Assembly: GCA_946480465.1 (NCBI GenBank)
Contig: CAMLJY010000010.1
Span: forward strand, 62,001 to 126,000
DNA: 64,000 bases
Reading direction: 5' to 3'
From: an uncultured Burkholderiales bacterium
GTDB taxonomy: Bacteria > Pseudomonadota > Gammaproteobacteria > Burkholderiales > Burkholderiaceae
Part shown: in pieces, positions 44,610 to 53,632 of the stretch
Position numbering within the stretch: position 1 is the stretch's first letter
Layout of the letters: each line of letters begins with the position of its first letter
The notes under the pieces: model-generated
What the model was told of the DNA's origin: nothing
Databases searched by the model: none
Seen by the model: only the letters and a program-made list of their open reading frames with translations
Position numbers and translations under genes: made by a program

Positions 44610-45011
44610 TCACACCTTGTCAGGCACCGGCAGTCCGGCCTTGGCGAGGGCCGACTCGACGGCACGCAGCACCGTGTCGGCATTGAAGGGCTTGATGATG
44701 TAGCCGTGCGCCCCGGCCGCGATGCAGGCGAGCACGGTTTCGCGGTCGCTGGAGCCGGTGACCATCAGGACGGCCGCATCGGGCGCAACGGCCTTCAGGC
44801 GCGCGAGCGCCTCGAGACCGGTCATCTTGGGCATCAGCATGTCCAGGCAGATCAGGTGCGGCGAAAAATGCTCCGCGAGCTTGATGCCGGCCAAGGCATC
44901 GCCCGCCTCCCGCTGCGTGGTGTAGCCCGCCTCGCGCAGCATGGCCCGCAGGAGGGAACGCGTGAGCTGGTGGTCGTCGATGAAGAGGACTCTGATCGAG
45001 CTGGGGGCCAT
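44610..45011 (-). CDS. Single-domain (CheY-like) response regulator
   Basis: The 133-residue protein is a receiver domain only. The acidic pair IDDHQ is at residues 11-15, the phospho-acceptor is Asp57 in LICLDMLMPKMTG, and the conserved Thr85 (VLMVTGSSD) and Lys107 (YIIKPFN) are present. There is no DNA-binding or enzyme output. An AAGGACC ribosome-binding site lies just before the chosen ATG (45009-45011); the upstream open frame is not regulator-like. It is the first gene of a two-gene unit with the hybrid kinase, so it probably receives phosphate from, or passes it to, the kinase's Hpt domain. Confidence 0.92.
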   Translation of the reverse strand: MAPSSIRVLFIDDHQLTRSLLRAMLREAGYTTQREAGDALAGIKLAEHFSPHLICLDMLMPKMTGLEALARLKAVAPDAAVLMVTGSSDRETVLACIAAGAHGYIIKPFNADTVLRAVESALAKAGLPVPDKV

Positions 45012-45351
45012 GGTGGTCCTTGCGATGCGGCCGGCAAAAGACGCCTCACTCGAGTCTAGATTTGCCGAGTTGAGCGGGATTCTCAGAAAAGCCGGCCAAT
45101 CGCCGACTTGCTCACACGGTGGCCGGCGGCAAGCACCGGCGAGGTCGCGGCCCCCCGCGGCACGCGCTGGTGCGGGCGGCGAGGGTCCCGGTCGCTGGCA
45201 GGCTCTCTTCGGGCTGCGCATTTCCGCTGGGACTGGGGTACGCAGGCGCCTAAGGGAAAATCGCCGTCCCCGTGCAGGTGCCTCGTGCTCCCGCGAACGT
45301 CCCCGCGGCGCATGCCGCAATCCGGCTTTTTCGGCCTGGCGAGAACGACCT
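45012..45351. other. Intergenic region between the response regulator and dusA
   Basis: This 340-bp stretch separates divergent genes and presumably holds promoters for both. I see an AT-richer patch (CTAGATTTGCCGAG near 45056) closest to the response regulator and TAAGGGAAAAT near 45253 that could be part of a dusA promoter, but no clear -35/-10 pairs. No convincing small gene was found; the short frames present are GC-driven. Confidence 0.4.
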
Positions 45352-46374
45352 TTGAACCAAGAACTCAGCCCGTGGCGCCTGTCGGTGGCGCCGATGATGG
45401 ACTGGACCGACCGCCATTGCCGCTACTTCCACCGGCTGATCACGCGCCGCACCCGTCTGTACACCGAGATGGTGACCACCGGCGCGCTGCTGCATGGCGA
45501 CGTGCCGCGGCACCTGGACTTCGACGAGGCCGAGCACCCGCTGGCGCTGCAGCTGGGCGGCAGCGAGCCAGCGGACCTGGCGGCCAGCGCGAAGCTGGCC
45601 GAGCGCTGGGGCTATGACGAAGTCAACCTGAATTGCGGCTGCCCCAGCGAGCGGGTGCAGCGCGGCGCCTTCGGTGCCTGCCTGATGGCCGAGGCGCCGC
45701 TGGTGCGCGATTGCGTGAAGGCGATGCGCGACGCCACGCCGCTGCCCGTGACGGTGAAGCACCGCATCGGCATCGACCGCGAGGAGCGCTACGAATTCGT
45801 GCGCGACTTCATCGGCACCGTGGCCGAAGCCGGCTGCACGGTGTTCGTCGTGCATGCGCGCAACGCCTGGCTGCAGGGCCTCAGCCCGAAGCAGAACCGC
45901 GAGGTGCCGCCCCTGCGCTACGAGGTCGTGCACCGGCTGAAGCAGGAGTTCCCGCAGTTCACCATCGTGCTCAACGGCGGCGTGACGACGAACGCACAGA
46001 TCGCCGCCGAGCTGCCGAAGGTGGACGGCGTGATGCTGGGCCGGGAGGCTTATCACAACCCGGCGCTGATGGCGGGTTGGGACGAGGCCTTCCTGCGCGG
46101 CGATGCGCAGCCGCTGGTGGAGCCTGACGACGAGTGGCGCAGCGCCATCGAAGAGGCGATGGTCGCGTACATCGAACGTCAGCAGCGCGAGCGCAGCGTG
46201 CCCTGGGCGCACGTGGCGCGCCACATGCTGGGCCTGTGGAACGGCCGCCCGGGCGCACGCCGCTGGCGCCAGGTGTGGAGCGACCACCGCCTGAAGGCCC
46301 GCCCGGCCGCCGAGGTGCGCCGGCTGGCACGCGACGCGCGCCTGGGTGACCAGCGCGAAGCGGCGGCCGCCTAG
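45352..46374 (+). CDS. dusA: tRNA-dihydrouridine(20/20a) synthase DusA
   Basis: DusA uses FMN and NADPH to reduce uridines 20/20a in the tRNA D loop. The DusA subgroup is identified by SVAPMMDWTDRHCRYFHRL, LYTEMVTTGALLHG, HPLALQLGGSEPADLA and the active-site segment NLNCGCPSERVQRGAFGACL with its catalytic cysteine (in part: NCGCPSERV). HARNAWLQGLSPKQNRE and VLNGGVTTNAQI complete the family. I place the start at TTG 45352, giving MNQELSPWRLSVAPMM after a GGCGAGAACGACC leader; there is no ATG before the conserved core in a sensible position. Product length is 340 residues. Confidence 0.93.
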   Translation: MNQELSPWRLSVAPMMDWTDRHCRYFHRLITRRTRLYTEMVTTGALLHGDVPRHLDFDEAEHPLALQLGGSEPADLAASAKLAERWGYDEVNLNCGCPSERVQRGAFGACLMAEAPLVRDCVKAMRDATPLPVTVKHRIGIDREERYEFVRDFIGTVAEAGCTVFVVHARNAWLQGLSPKQNREVPPLRYEVVHRLKQEFPQFTIVLNGGVTTNAQIAAELPKVDGVMLGREAYHNPALMAGWDEAFLRGDAQPLVEPDDEWRSAIEEAMVAYIERQQRERSVPWAHVARHMLGLWNGRPGARRWRQVWSDHRLKARPAAEVRRLARDARLGDQREAAAA

Positions 46375-46413
46375 CAGTCGAGGAGCTGCGCGGCAGCTTC
46401 GTGCACGGGCCCT

Positions 46414-47349
46414 TCAGTGCGCCGCCGGCGCGCCGCGGCCCGGCCAGGCGGCGAGCAACAGCCCCGCCACCGCGAGCACGAAGGCGGCGACGTGGCCGGT
46501 GCCGAAGGACTCGCCGAGGAACAGCACGCCGATCAGCGCGGCGCTGACCGGCAGCATCACGGTGAAGACGCCGGCGCGCTGCGCCGGCACGCGCTTCAGG
46601 CCCTTCATCCACAGCCACACCGTGGCCACGCTGGCCGCCAGCGAATAGAACAGCAGCAGCACCCAGGTGCGGGCGGGCACCGCGCCGAAATCGAACGACA
46701 GCCCCTGCCAGACGCCCAGGGGCGTCACGAGCACCAGGCCCCACAGGTTGATCAGCGCGCTGATGCGCCGCGGCGAGACGCTGCCGGTCAGCCGCTTGCC
46801 GATGACGACGTAGCTGGCCTCGCACAGCACCGCGCCCACCAGCAGCAGCGGACCGAGCCAGCCGGGCAGGGCCGACGGAGCCGCGGCCGCGCCGCTGCCG
46901 CCGTGCTCGGCCGCCGGCCGGATCAGCGCCAGCAGCGCGATGCCGCCCACCGCGCAGCCAATGCCGGCGATGACGCGGCCGGACAGCCGCTCGCCGAGGA
47001 AGATGCGCGACATCAGCGCGACCGCCGCGGGGATGGCGGCCATGACCACGCCGGCCGCGACCGCCGAGGTCAGCATGACGCCGAACAGCATGCACACCGA
47101 GAACAGGAAGTTGCCGAGGAAGCTTTCCCAGAACAGCAGGCGTCGGTCGTGCGGGGACAGCGGCGCCTCGCCCTCCACCCGCGGCACCCAGCGCCACATC
47201 GCGACCGCGGCGATGCCGAAGCGCAGCCAGGCGAGCAGGAAGACCGGAAAGGCCGCGACCAGCAACTTGGACAGACCGACGTAGGAGCCGACCAGCGCCA
47301 TGCTGGCGGCCAGGCTGGCGTAGGCCAGCCACGGGACCGGGTGGGACAT
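46414..47349 (-). CDS. EamA/DMT-superfamily transporter
   Basis: The 311-residue protein has about ten membrane helices in two EamA halves (VGSYVGLSKLLVAAFPVFLL at the start, a second repeat from about residue 165, and GVFTVMLPVSAALIGVLFLG in the last third). It is likely an inner-membrane exporter of a small metabolite. It lies 58 bp after the glutamine synthetase-like gene at the downstream end of the polyamine locus, so it may be expressed with it, though this is not proof of a polyamine role. The start at 47347-47349 was preferred because the longer frame overlaps the preceding gene; its ribosome-binding site is weak. Confidence 0.85.
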   Translation of the reverse strand: MSHPVPWLAYASLAASMALVGSYVGLSKLLVAAFPVFLLAWLRFGIAAVAMWRWVPRVEGEAPLSPHDRRLLFWESFLGNFLFSVCMLFGVMLTSAVAAGVVMAAIPAAVALMSRIFLGERLSGRVIAGIGCAVGGIALLALIRPAAEHGGSGAAAAPSALPGWLGPLLLVGAVLCEASYVVIGKRLTGSVSPRRISALINLWGLVLVTPLGVWQGLSFDFGAVPARTWVLLLFYSLAASVATVWLWMKGLKRVPAQRAGVFTVMLPVSAALIGVLFLGESFGTGHVAAFVLAVAGLLLAAWPGRGAPAAH

Positions 47350-47407
47350 CAGGAAGGGAACGGGAGCAAGGACGAAGGAAGACGCGGCGCCTGGACGGAA
47401 ACGGGCT

Positions 47408-48760
47408 TCAGAACGCCGCGGCATAGCGCCGCAGCTCCCAGTCGCTGACGTGCCGCAGGTAGGCCAGCCACTCCGCGCGCTTCAGCTCGAGGAACTGCGT
47501 GGTCAGCGTCGGCCCAAGCGCCTCGGTCAGCACGGCGTCGGCCTGCAACGCGCCCAGCGCCTCGTGCAGGGACTGCGGCAGCAAGGCGATGCCGCGGCCC
47601 TGGATCTCGGCCAGGCTCAGTTCGAACAGGTCTTCGTCGTGCGCGTCGGGCAGGTCCAGCTTGCGGTCGATGCCGTCCAGGCCGGCGGCGATCAGGCCGG
47701 CGCTGGCCAGGTAGGGGTTCGCGCTGGCATCGGGCAGCCGCCATTCGAAGCGGCCGGGCAGGGTGCGCACCAGTGCGGTCCGGTTGTTGGCGCCATGGGC
47801 GACGTAGGCGGGCGCCCAGCTGGTGCCGGACAGCACCTCGCTCACCACCAGGCGCTTGTAGCTGTTGACGGTGGGGGCCGCCAGCGCGCACAGCGCCGGC
47901 GCATGCGCCAGCACGCCGGCGACGAAGTGGCGCCCCAGTGGCGACAGGCCCGCCGCCGGGTCCACCGCGCCATCGCGCGTGTGGGGCATGAAGAGGTTGG
48001 CCCCATCGACACCCTGGCCCTTCCAGAGCGAGACGTGGAAGTGCATGCCGCTGCCCGGCTGGTCGGCGAAGGGCTTGGGCATCATCGAGAACACCATGCC
48101 GCGCTCTTCCGCCAGCGCCTGCCCGGCGAGCTTGAAGAGCATCAGGTGATCGGCGCTGGACACCGCCTCGTCGAAGCCGAAGTTGACTTCGTACTGGCCG
48201 TGCGCGTCCTCATGGTCGATCTGCAGCATGTCGAGCCGGCAAGCGGCCAGCGACTGGTGCAGCGCCTGCAGGAAATCGCGCTGGCGCGGCAGGGCCTTCA
48301 GGTCGTAGCTGGGCTTGTCGAGCCGGTCACCATCGTCGGCCGGCAGCCAGCGGCCGCCGTCCTGCTTCAGCAGGAAGAACTCGGGCTCGATGCCGGTGCG
48401 CAGGTGCCAGCCGCGTTCGCCCAGCCGTGCGGCCTGCCGCTTCAGCGCCTGGCGCGGGCAGGCGTCGAAGGGCTCGCCGGCCACCCAGCCGTCGCAGACG
48501 ATGCGTGCGTGGCCCGGCATCCAGGGCATGGGCGTGGCGGTGCTGGCATAGCCGCGGGCCCAGTACTCGGCCCGCGGGCCGGTGCGCGGCAGGCCGGTGC
48601 CGGCAATGGATGGGCCGCTGAAGCCGGCACCGTCGGTCAGCAGGTCGTCCAGGTGGGTGAGCGGCACCAGCTTGCCCTTGGCCACGCCGTGGATGTCGGT
48701 GAACTGGGCCAGCAGCGTGTGCACGCCCTTGGCCTGCAGCCTCTCGCGCAAGTCCTTCAT
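47408..48760 (-). CDS. Glutamine synthetase family protein (GlnT/type III-like)
   Basis: The 450-residue product belongs to the GS superfamily that ligates an amine to the gamma-carboxyl of glutamate with ATP. The beta-grasp region reads LLAQFTDIHGVAKGKLVPL, and catalytic-domain motifs include GIEPEFFLLKQDG, IDHEDAHGQYEVNFGFDEAV (shown in part: HEDAHGQYEVNF) and GSGMHFHVSLW. It resembles the GlnT-type subgroup more than canonical GlnA and differs from the PuuA-like protein at 57.6-59.0 kb. It follows puuC by 28 bp, so a role in gamma-glutamylation of a polyamine or amine is plausible, but ammonia ligation cannot be ruled out. Confidence 0.85.
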   Translation of the reverse strand: MKDLRERLQAKGVHTLLAQFTDIHGVAKGKLVPLTHLDDLLTDGAGFSGPSIAGTGLPRTGPRAEYWARGYASTATPMPWMPGHARIVCDGWVAGEPFDACPRQALKRQAARLGERGWHLRTGIEPEFFLLKQDGGRWLPADDGDRLDKPSYDLKALPRQRDFLQALHQSLAACRLDMLQIDHEDAHGQYEVNFGFDEAVSSADHLMLFKLAGQALAEERGMVFSMMPKPFADQPGSGMHFHVSLWKGQGVDGANLFMPHTRDGAVDPAAGLSPLGRHFVAGVLAHAPALCALAAPTVNSYKRLVVSEVLSGTSWAPAYVAHGANNRTALVRTLPGRFEWRLPDASANPYLASAGLIAAGLDGIDRKLDLPDAHDEDLFELSLAEIQGRGIALLPQSLHEALGALQADAVLTEALGPTLTTQFLELKRAEWLAYLRHVSDWELRRYAAAF

Positions 48761-48788
48761 GCTCGGCTCCCTCCGCGCACCACGGCGC

Positions 48789-50282
48789 TCAGTCGATGCG
48801 GACCCAGGTCGTCTTCAGCTCGGTGTACTTGTCGAAGGCATGCAGGCTCTTGTCGCGCCCGTTGCCGCTTTGCTTGAAGCCGCCGAAGGGCACGGTGATG
48901 TCGTCCTCGTCGTACTGGTTCACGTGCACCGTGCCCGCGCGCAGACGGCGGGCGACGCGGTGGGCACGGTTGATGTTGTCGCTCCAGACGCTGGCCTGCA
49001 GGCCGTAGCTGGAATCGTTGGCGAGCGCCACCGCCTCGTCCTCGGTCTTGAAGCGGATCACGCTCATCACCGGGCCGAAGATCTCCTCGCGCGCGATCTT
49101 CATGCTGTTGCTGACGCCTTCGAACACCGTCGGCTCGACGAAGCAGCCGCCGGTCTCCGTGCGGACCTGGCGCCCGCCGGCGGCCAGGCGCGCGCCTTCG
49201 CCCCGGCCGGCGTCGATGTAGCCCATCACCGTCTTCAGCTGCGTGTCGTCGACCAGCGCGCCCATCACCGTGGCGGCGTCGAGCGGGTCGGCCGGCTGGT
49301 ACTTCGGTGCCTCGGCGGTCACGGTGGCCAGGAACTCGTCGGCGATGCGCTCGTGCACGAACACCCGCGACGGTGCGTTGCAGCTCTCGCCTTGGTTGAA
49401 GAACATGCTGCCCGCCACGGTCTGCGCGGCGCGCTTCACGTCGGCGAAGTCGTCGAACACGACGAAGGCCGACTTGCCGCCCAGTTCGTTGTACACACGC
49501 TTGAGGTTGGAGCGGCCGGCGTACTCCAGCATGCGCCGCCCGGTGCGGGTGGAGCCTGTGAAGCCGATGGCATCCACCTGCATGTGCAGGGCCAGCGCCT
49601 CGCCGGCTTCGTGGCCGTAGCCCGGCACCACGTTGAAGACGCCCGGCGGCAGGCCGGCTTCCAGCGCCAGCTCGGCCAGGCGCAGCGCGGTCAGCGGGCT
49701 TTTCTCGCTGGGCTTCAACACCACCGAATTGCCCGCCGCCAGCGCCGGGCCCAGCTTCCAGGCCGCCATGATCATCGGGTAGTTCCAGGGCACGATGGCG
49801 CCGATGACGCCCATGGGCTCGCGGGTGATCAGCGCCAGCGCGCTCCGGGGCGTCGGCGCGATCTCGTCGTAGACCTTGTCGACCGCTTCCGCGTACCACT
49901 GGATGCAGCGCGCGGTCGAGGGCACGTCCACGCTCAGCGAGTACTGGATCGGCTTGCCCATGTCCAGCGTCTCCAGCAGGGCCAGCTCGTCCTTGGCGGC
50001 AAGGATCCGTTCCGCGAACTTCTGCAGCACGCGCTTGCGCTGCGCGGGCGCCTTGTCGGCCCAGCGGCCATCGTCGAAGGCCGCACGGGCGGAGCGCACC
50101 GCCGCGTCGACGTCGGCCTCGCGGCCGCGTGCCACCTCGCCGAGTGAGCGGCCGTCCAGCGGCGACAGGCAGGCGAAGGTCTCGCCGCTGCGCGCCGCGA
50201 GCCGAACGCCGTCGATCACGCAGCGGCCATCGACACGCAGGTCGCGCGCGCGGGCATGCCAGTCGATCGGGGTGGAAGCCAT
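48789..50282 (-). CDS. puuC: Gamma-glutamyl-gamma-aminobutyraldehyde dehydrogenase (PuuC-like)
   Basis: The 497-residue NAD(P)-dependent aldehyde dehydrogenase has the catalytic Cys301 in NQGESCNAPSR and Glu266 in YNELGGKSAFVV. The cofactor region IVPWNYPMIMAAWKLGPAL and GFTGSTRTGRRM are also present. The C-terminal PFGGFKQSGNGRDKSLHAFD matches the PuuC/AldH subgroup, which oxidises gamma-glutamyl-aminobutyraldehyde and related omega-amino aldehydes. The position between a polyamine transporter region and a GS-like gene supports this. Similar enzymes also act on other aldehydes, so PuuC is a family-plus-context call. Confidence 0.88.
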   Translation of the reverse strand: MASTPIDWHARARDLRVDGRCVIDGVRLAARSGETFACLSPLDGRSLGEVARGREADVDAAVRSARAAFDDGRWADKAPAQRKRVLQKFAERILAAKDELALLETLDMGKPIQYSLSVDVPSTARCIQWYAEAVDKVYDEIAPTPRSALALITREPMGVIGAIVPWNYPMIMAAWKLGPALAAGNSVVLKPSEKSPLTALRLAELALEAGLPPGVFNVVPGYGHEAGEALALHMQVDAIGFTGSTRTGRRMLEYAGRSNLKRVYNELGGKSAFVVFDDFADVKRAAQTVAGSMFFNQGESCNAPSRVFVHERIADEFLATVTAEAPKYQPADPLDAATVMGALVDDTQLKTVMGYIDAGRGEGARLAAGGRQVRTETGGCFVEPTVFEGVSNSMKIAREEIFGPVMSVIRFKTEDEAVALANDSSYGLQASVWSDNINRAHRVARRLRAGTVHVNQYDEDDITVPFGGFKQSGNGRDKSLHAFDKYTELKTTWVRID

Positions 50283-50352
50283 GGTCTCGTCTCCGGAAGT
50301 GGAAAGGGGCGGCGCGCCTGACGCCGCCCCTCGACGGCACAGTGTGATCCCG

Positions 50353-51774
50353 TCAGAAGCTCACGACCACCGAGGTGCCGAACACCGCATTGCTCTTGCG
50401 GTATTGGCCGGTCTTGACGTCCAGGAACACCGGCAGGTTCGCGCGGTCGTAGCGGGCCTCGGCCTTGAACGTGGTGTTCAGGTTGAAGAGGTAAGAGAGG
50501 CCCATGGACAGCGCGCTGCGGTTCGCGCCCTTGTCGCAGCCCTCGGCCCAGGCCTCGCCGCAGCCCAGCGTGGCATCGGGGCCGATGCCGTTGCGGTCGT
50601 CGGCCGCGACGTAGCCCAGCAGGCCGCCGCCGTGCTTGCGGTTGCGGATGTGGTCGAAGCGGCCCACCAGTTCCCAGCGCGGGATGAACTTCCAGCCCAC
50701 CAGCCCCGAGACGCCGGTCCACTGGCTGTCGCGCAGCCGGCCGGTCTCGGGGTCGGCCGCGATGGCGGCGCGGGTCTGGCTGCCCCAGCTGAGCTGGCCC
50801 TGCACCGTCCAGTCGCCGCGGATGAAGTAGGCATCGAACTCGAACAGGTGCAGGCGCGTGTCGCGCGTGTCGTAGGCCTCGCCGCTCACGGGATTCAGCG
50901 CCGCATTGCCGTCGTCGTCCAGCGCGCGCAGGTTGGCGCCCTTGCCGATCAGGCCCGCGAAGCCGAAGCCCTGGAACTCGCCGCGCGAGTAGTCCACCCG
51001 GTAGACGAAGGCCGGCGCGCGTTCGCCGGCAGCGCGCTTGCTGGTGTTGACGTTGGCCAGCATCCAGCGGCTCCACCACTTGCCGCGGATGTACTCCATG
51101 CCGACGCCGGTGTAGGTGGTGGGCAGCGTGAAGTCGTAGAGCAGGTTGTGGGTGATCAGCTTGTTCAGCGTGGCCTGCTGGTACTCGTAGCCCGACCAGT
51201 CGGGCACCTGGCCGGCGATCAGCCGGGTCTGCAGGTCGCCCAGCGGCACCGACACGGAAGCCTCCTGCACGATCGAGTCCTCGCCGATCACGTCGCCCGT
51301 GCCGCGCTTGGGCACCAGGGTCAGGCGCCACTTGGTGCCGCCTTCCATCTCCTTCTGCAGGTCGAGGAAGACGCTGCCGAAGTAGGAGTTGTCGTAGTTG
51401 TAGCCGTCCACCGACACCGGGTTCAGGAACTGGAAGCCGGCACGGTCCTGGCGCTGGTTGTACAGGTAGGTGGGGTCCATGAAGCCGCTGAACTTGAACA
51501 TCTTCAGGCCCTGGCTCTCCACCGCGTCCTCCAGCGCCTCGGTCTTCACCGCCACGCGGTTCAGCTCGCGCGCCTGCTCGGGCGTCATGCCCCACTGCGG
51601 GGTGCCGGGCGTGGCCGGCGTCCGGGCCTCCTGCGCCTTGAGCTTGGACTCCAGCTCCTGCACCTTGGCCTTCAGGTCCTGCAGCTCCTTCAGGATCTCG
51701 GCATTCGATTGCGCCTGGGCCGGAAAGGACGCGGCCAGGGCCAGCGCCAGGGTGGTGAGGGTGAATGGCTTCAT
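50353..51774 (-). CDS. DUF3138-like outer-membrane beta-barrel protein (candidate polyamine porin)
   Basis: The 473-residue product has a signal peptide (MKPFTLTTLALALAASFPAQ, cleavage likely after AQA). Next comes a short coiled coil (AEILKELQDLKAKVQELESK), then about 390 residues of alternating-pattern, aromatic-rich sequence ending in VVVSF, the usual C-terminal Phe of an outer-membrane barrel. It resembles Burkholderiales DUF3138 proteins, whose function is not settled. The ATG has an AAGGAG ribosome-binding site 9 bp upstream. It lies between the PotI-like permease gene and puuC on the same strand, so it may admit polyamines through the outer membrane; this is inferred from position only. 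Confidence 0.75.
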   Translation of the reverse strand: MKPFTLTTLALALAASFPAQAQSNAEILKELQDLKAKVQELESKLKAQEARTPATPGTPQWGMTPEQARELNRVAVKTEALEDAVESQGLKMFKFSGFMDPTYLYNQRQDRAGFQFLNPVSVDGYNYDNSYFGSVFLDLQKEMEGGTKWRLTLVPKRGTGDVIGEDSIVQEASVSVPLGDLQTRLIAGQVPDWSGYEYQQATLNKLITHNLLYDFTLPTTYTGVGMEYIRGKWWSRWMLANVNTSKRAAGERAPAFVYRVDYSRGEFQGFGFAGLIGKGANLRALDDDGNAALNPVSGEAYDTRDTRLHLFEFDAYFIRGDWTVQGQLSWGSQTRAAIAADPETGRLRDSQWTGVSGLVGWKFIPRWELVGRFDHIRNRKHGGGLLGYVAADDRNGIGPDATLGCGEAWAEGCDKGANRSALSMGLSYLFNLNTTFKAEARYDRANLPVFLDVKTGQYRKSNAVFGTSVVVSF

Positions 51775-51829
51775 CGGTCTGGGCTCCTTGGGTCGTTCGT
51801 TGCTTGTTCGGGGGAATGGATGGGGACGT

Positions 51830-52687
51830 TCAGCCGCGGCCGGCCTCGGCCAGCTCCTGCTGGCGGCGGCGCTCGGCCCGGGCAATCAGATAACTCGCGA
51901 TCAGCACGCCCACGGCGACCACCGCGACGATGATCGCCGCGACCGCATTGACGCTGGGGCTGACCCCCAGGCGCGCGCGCGAGAAGATGACCAGCGGCAT
52001 CGTCGTCGAGCCGGGTCCGGACAGAAAGGCCGACAGCACCACGTCGTCGAGCGAGATCGTGAAGGTGAGCAGCCAGGCCGATGCGAGCGACTGCGCGATC
52101 ATCGGCAGCGTGACCAGCAGGAACACCTGCAGCGGGCGGGCCCCCAGGTCGAGCGCGGCCTCTTCCAGCTGCGGGTTCAGGTCCTGCAGCCGCGCCTGCA
52201 CCACCACGGTGGCGTAGGCCATGCCCAGCAGCAGGTGGCCGAGCCAGATGGTGAGCATGCCGCGCTCGGGGAAGCCCCAGCCGAAGGCGCCCTGCGTCGC
52301 GCGCTGCACCGACACCAGCATCAGCAGCAGCGACAGGCCCACCACCACCTCCGGCATCACCAGCGGCGCCGTGACCATGCCCGAGAACACCGTGCGGCCG
52401 CGGAAACGCCGGTACTTGACCAGCGACACCGCCGCCAGCGTGCCCAGCACCACCGACCCGCAGGCGGTGAAGAAGGCCACGCGCAGGCTGAGCCACAGGC
52501 CGCCGAGGATCTCGCGGTCCTCGGCCAGCCCGGCATACCACTTGAGCGTGAAGCCGCGCCAGACGTTGGGGATCGGCGAGTCGTTGAAGGAGTAGATGAC
52601 GAGCGCGAGGATCGGCAGGTACAGGAAGGCGAAACCCGCCAGCAGCCAGCCGCGCCCGAACCAGCGGTTGAAGGCGGCGGAGGTCAT
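51830..52687 (-). CDS. potI: Putrescine/polyamine ABC transporter permease (PotI-like)
   Basis: The 285-residue inner-membrane permease has about six helices, and the EAA cytoplasmic loop reads NPQLEEAALDLGARPLQVFL, which docks with the ATPase. The sequence near the C-terminus, TFTISLDDVVLSAFLSGPGS, is typical of the PotC/PotI branch. The ATG overlaps the PotH-like stop by ATGA. Together with the neighbouring PotH, PotG and PotF proteins it forms one spermidine/putrescine-class importer. Confidence 0.93.
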   Translation of the reverse strand: MTSAAFNRWFGRGWLLAGFAFLYLPILALVIYSFNDSPIPNVWRGFTLKWYAGLAEDREILGGLWLSLRVAFFTACGSVVLGTLAAVSLVKYRRFRGRTVFSGMVTAPLVMPEVVVGLSLLLMLVSVQRATQGAFGWGFPERGMLTIWLGHLLLGMAYATVVVQARLQDLNPQLEEAALDLGARPLQVFLLVTLPMIAQSLASAWLLTFTISLDDVVLSAFLSGPGSTTMPLVIFSRARLGVSPSVNAVAAIIVAVVAVGVLIASYLIARAERRRQQELAEAGRG

Positions 52688-53616
52688 CGGCGTCCTTCCT
52701 GGGCCTCGGCCTGGTACTTGTTGAAGACGGCCAGCGGCACGATGATCACCAGGATCATCACCACCGCCACGCTCGCCGCCATCGGCCAGTCGTTGTTGGA
52801 GAAGAACTCGTCCCACAGCACGCGGCCGATCATCAGCGTCTCGGGGCCACCCAGCAGTTCCGGAATCACCAGCTCGCCGATGCAGGGGATGAAGACCAGC
52901 ATCGAGCCCGCGATGATGCCGGCCTTGGACAGCGGCACCGTGACCTTCCAGAACGCGACCCACGCGGTGGCCCCCAGGTCGGCCGCGGCTTCCAGCAGGC
53001 GCAGGTCCATCTTCGCCAGGTTGCCGTACAGCGGCAGGATCATGAAGGGCATGTAGGTGTAGGCCATGCCCAGCACCAGCGAGAAGGGCGTGTGCATCAG
53101 CTTGCCCGGCGCAGGGATCATGCCGGCGGCGTAGAGCAGCTGGTCGAGCCCGCTGCCGATGATGAGGTCCGCCGCCCAGCCGTTCTCCGACAACAGGCCC
53201 TTCCACGCGTAGACGCGCAGCAGGAAGGAGGTCCAGAAGGGCAGCATCACCATCATCAGCAGCGCCGGCTGCACCGTGGGCCGGGCCCGCGCCATGAAGT
53301 AGGCGAAGGGGTACCCGAGCCCCAGGCACAGCACCGTGGCCGCCGCCGCGTACTTCAGGCTCGAGAGGTAGGTCTTGACGTACAGCGGGTCTTCGCTGAT
53401 GAACACGTAGTTCGACAGCTTCAGCGTCAGCTGCAGCAGGCCTTCCTTGAAGGTCACGAGGTCCTTGAAGTTCACCGTCTCCATCTCGGAGACGCTGATC
53501 TTCACGAGGATCAGGAACGGGAACAGGAAGAACAGCAGCAGCCAGCCGTACGGCAGGCCGATGACGGCATGGCGGCCGCGCACTTTGGGCATCAGCTTGT
53601 CGATCAGGCGCGGCAT
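52684..53616 (-). CDS. potH: Putrescine/polyamine ABC transporter permease (PotH-like)
   Basis: The 310-residue permease begins with a cytoplasmic segment and the helix YGWLLLFFLFPFLILVKISV. It has about six membrane helices and an EAA loop near residue 210 (MDLRLLEAAADLGATAWVAF). This matches the PotB/PotH branch of polyamine importers. It follows the PotG-like ATPase gene by 16 bp and overlaps the PotI-like gene by 4 bp. The two permeases form the membrane channel of the importer. Confidence 0.93.
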   Translation of the reverse strand: MPRLIDKLMPKVRGRHAVIGLPYGWLLLFFLFPFLILVKISVSEMETVNFKDLVTFKEGLLQLTLKLSNYVFISEDPLYVKTYLSSLKYAAAATVLCLGLGYPFAYFMARARPTVQPALLMMVMLPFWTSFLLRVYAWKGLLSENGWAADLIIGSGLDQLLYAAGMIPAPGKLMHTPFSLVLGMAYTYMPFMILPLYGNLAKMDLRLLEAAADLGATAWVAFWKVTVPLSKAGIIAGSMLVFIPCIGELVIPELLGGPETLMIGRVLWDEFFSNNDWPMAASVAVVMILVIIVPLAVFNKYQAEAQEGRR

Positions 53617-53632
53617 GCTGGGGTCCGGGCCG

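Noticed and set aside
45083..45313. Short minus-strand frame in the gap before dusA
   Set aside because: Composition is Arg/Gly-rich, no ribosome-binding site and no recognisable domain.
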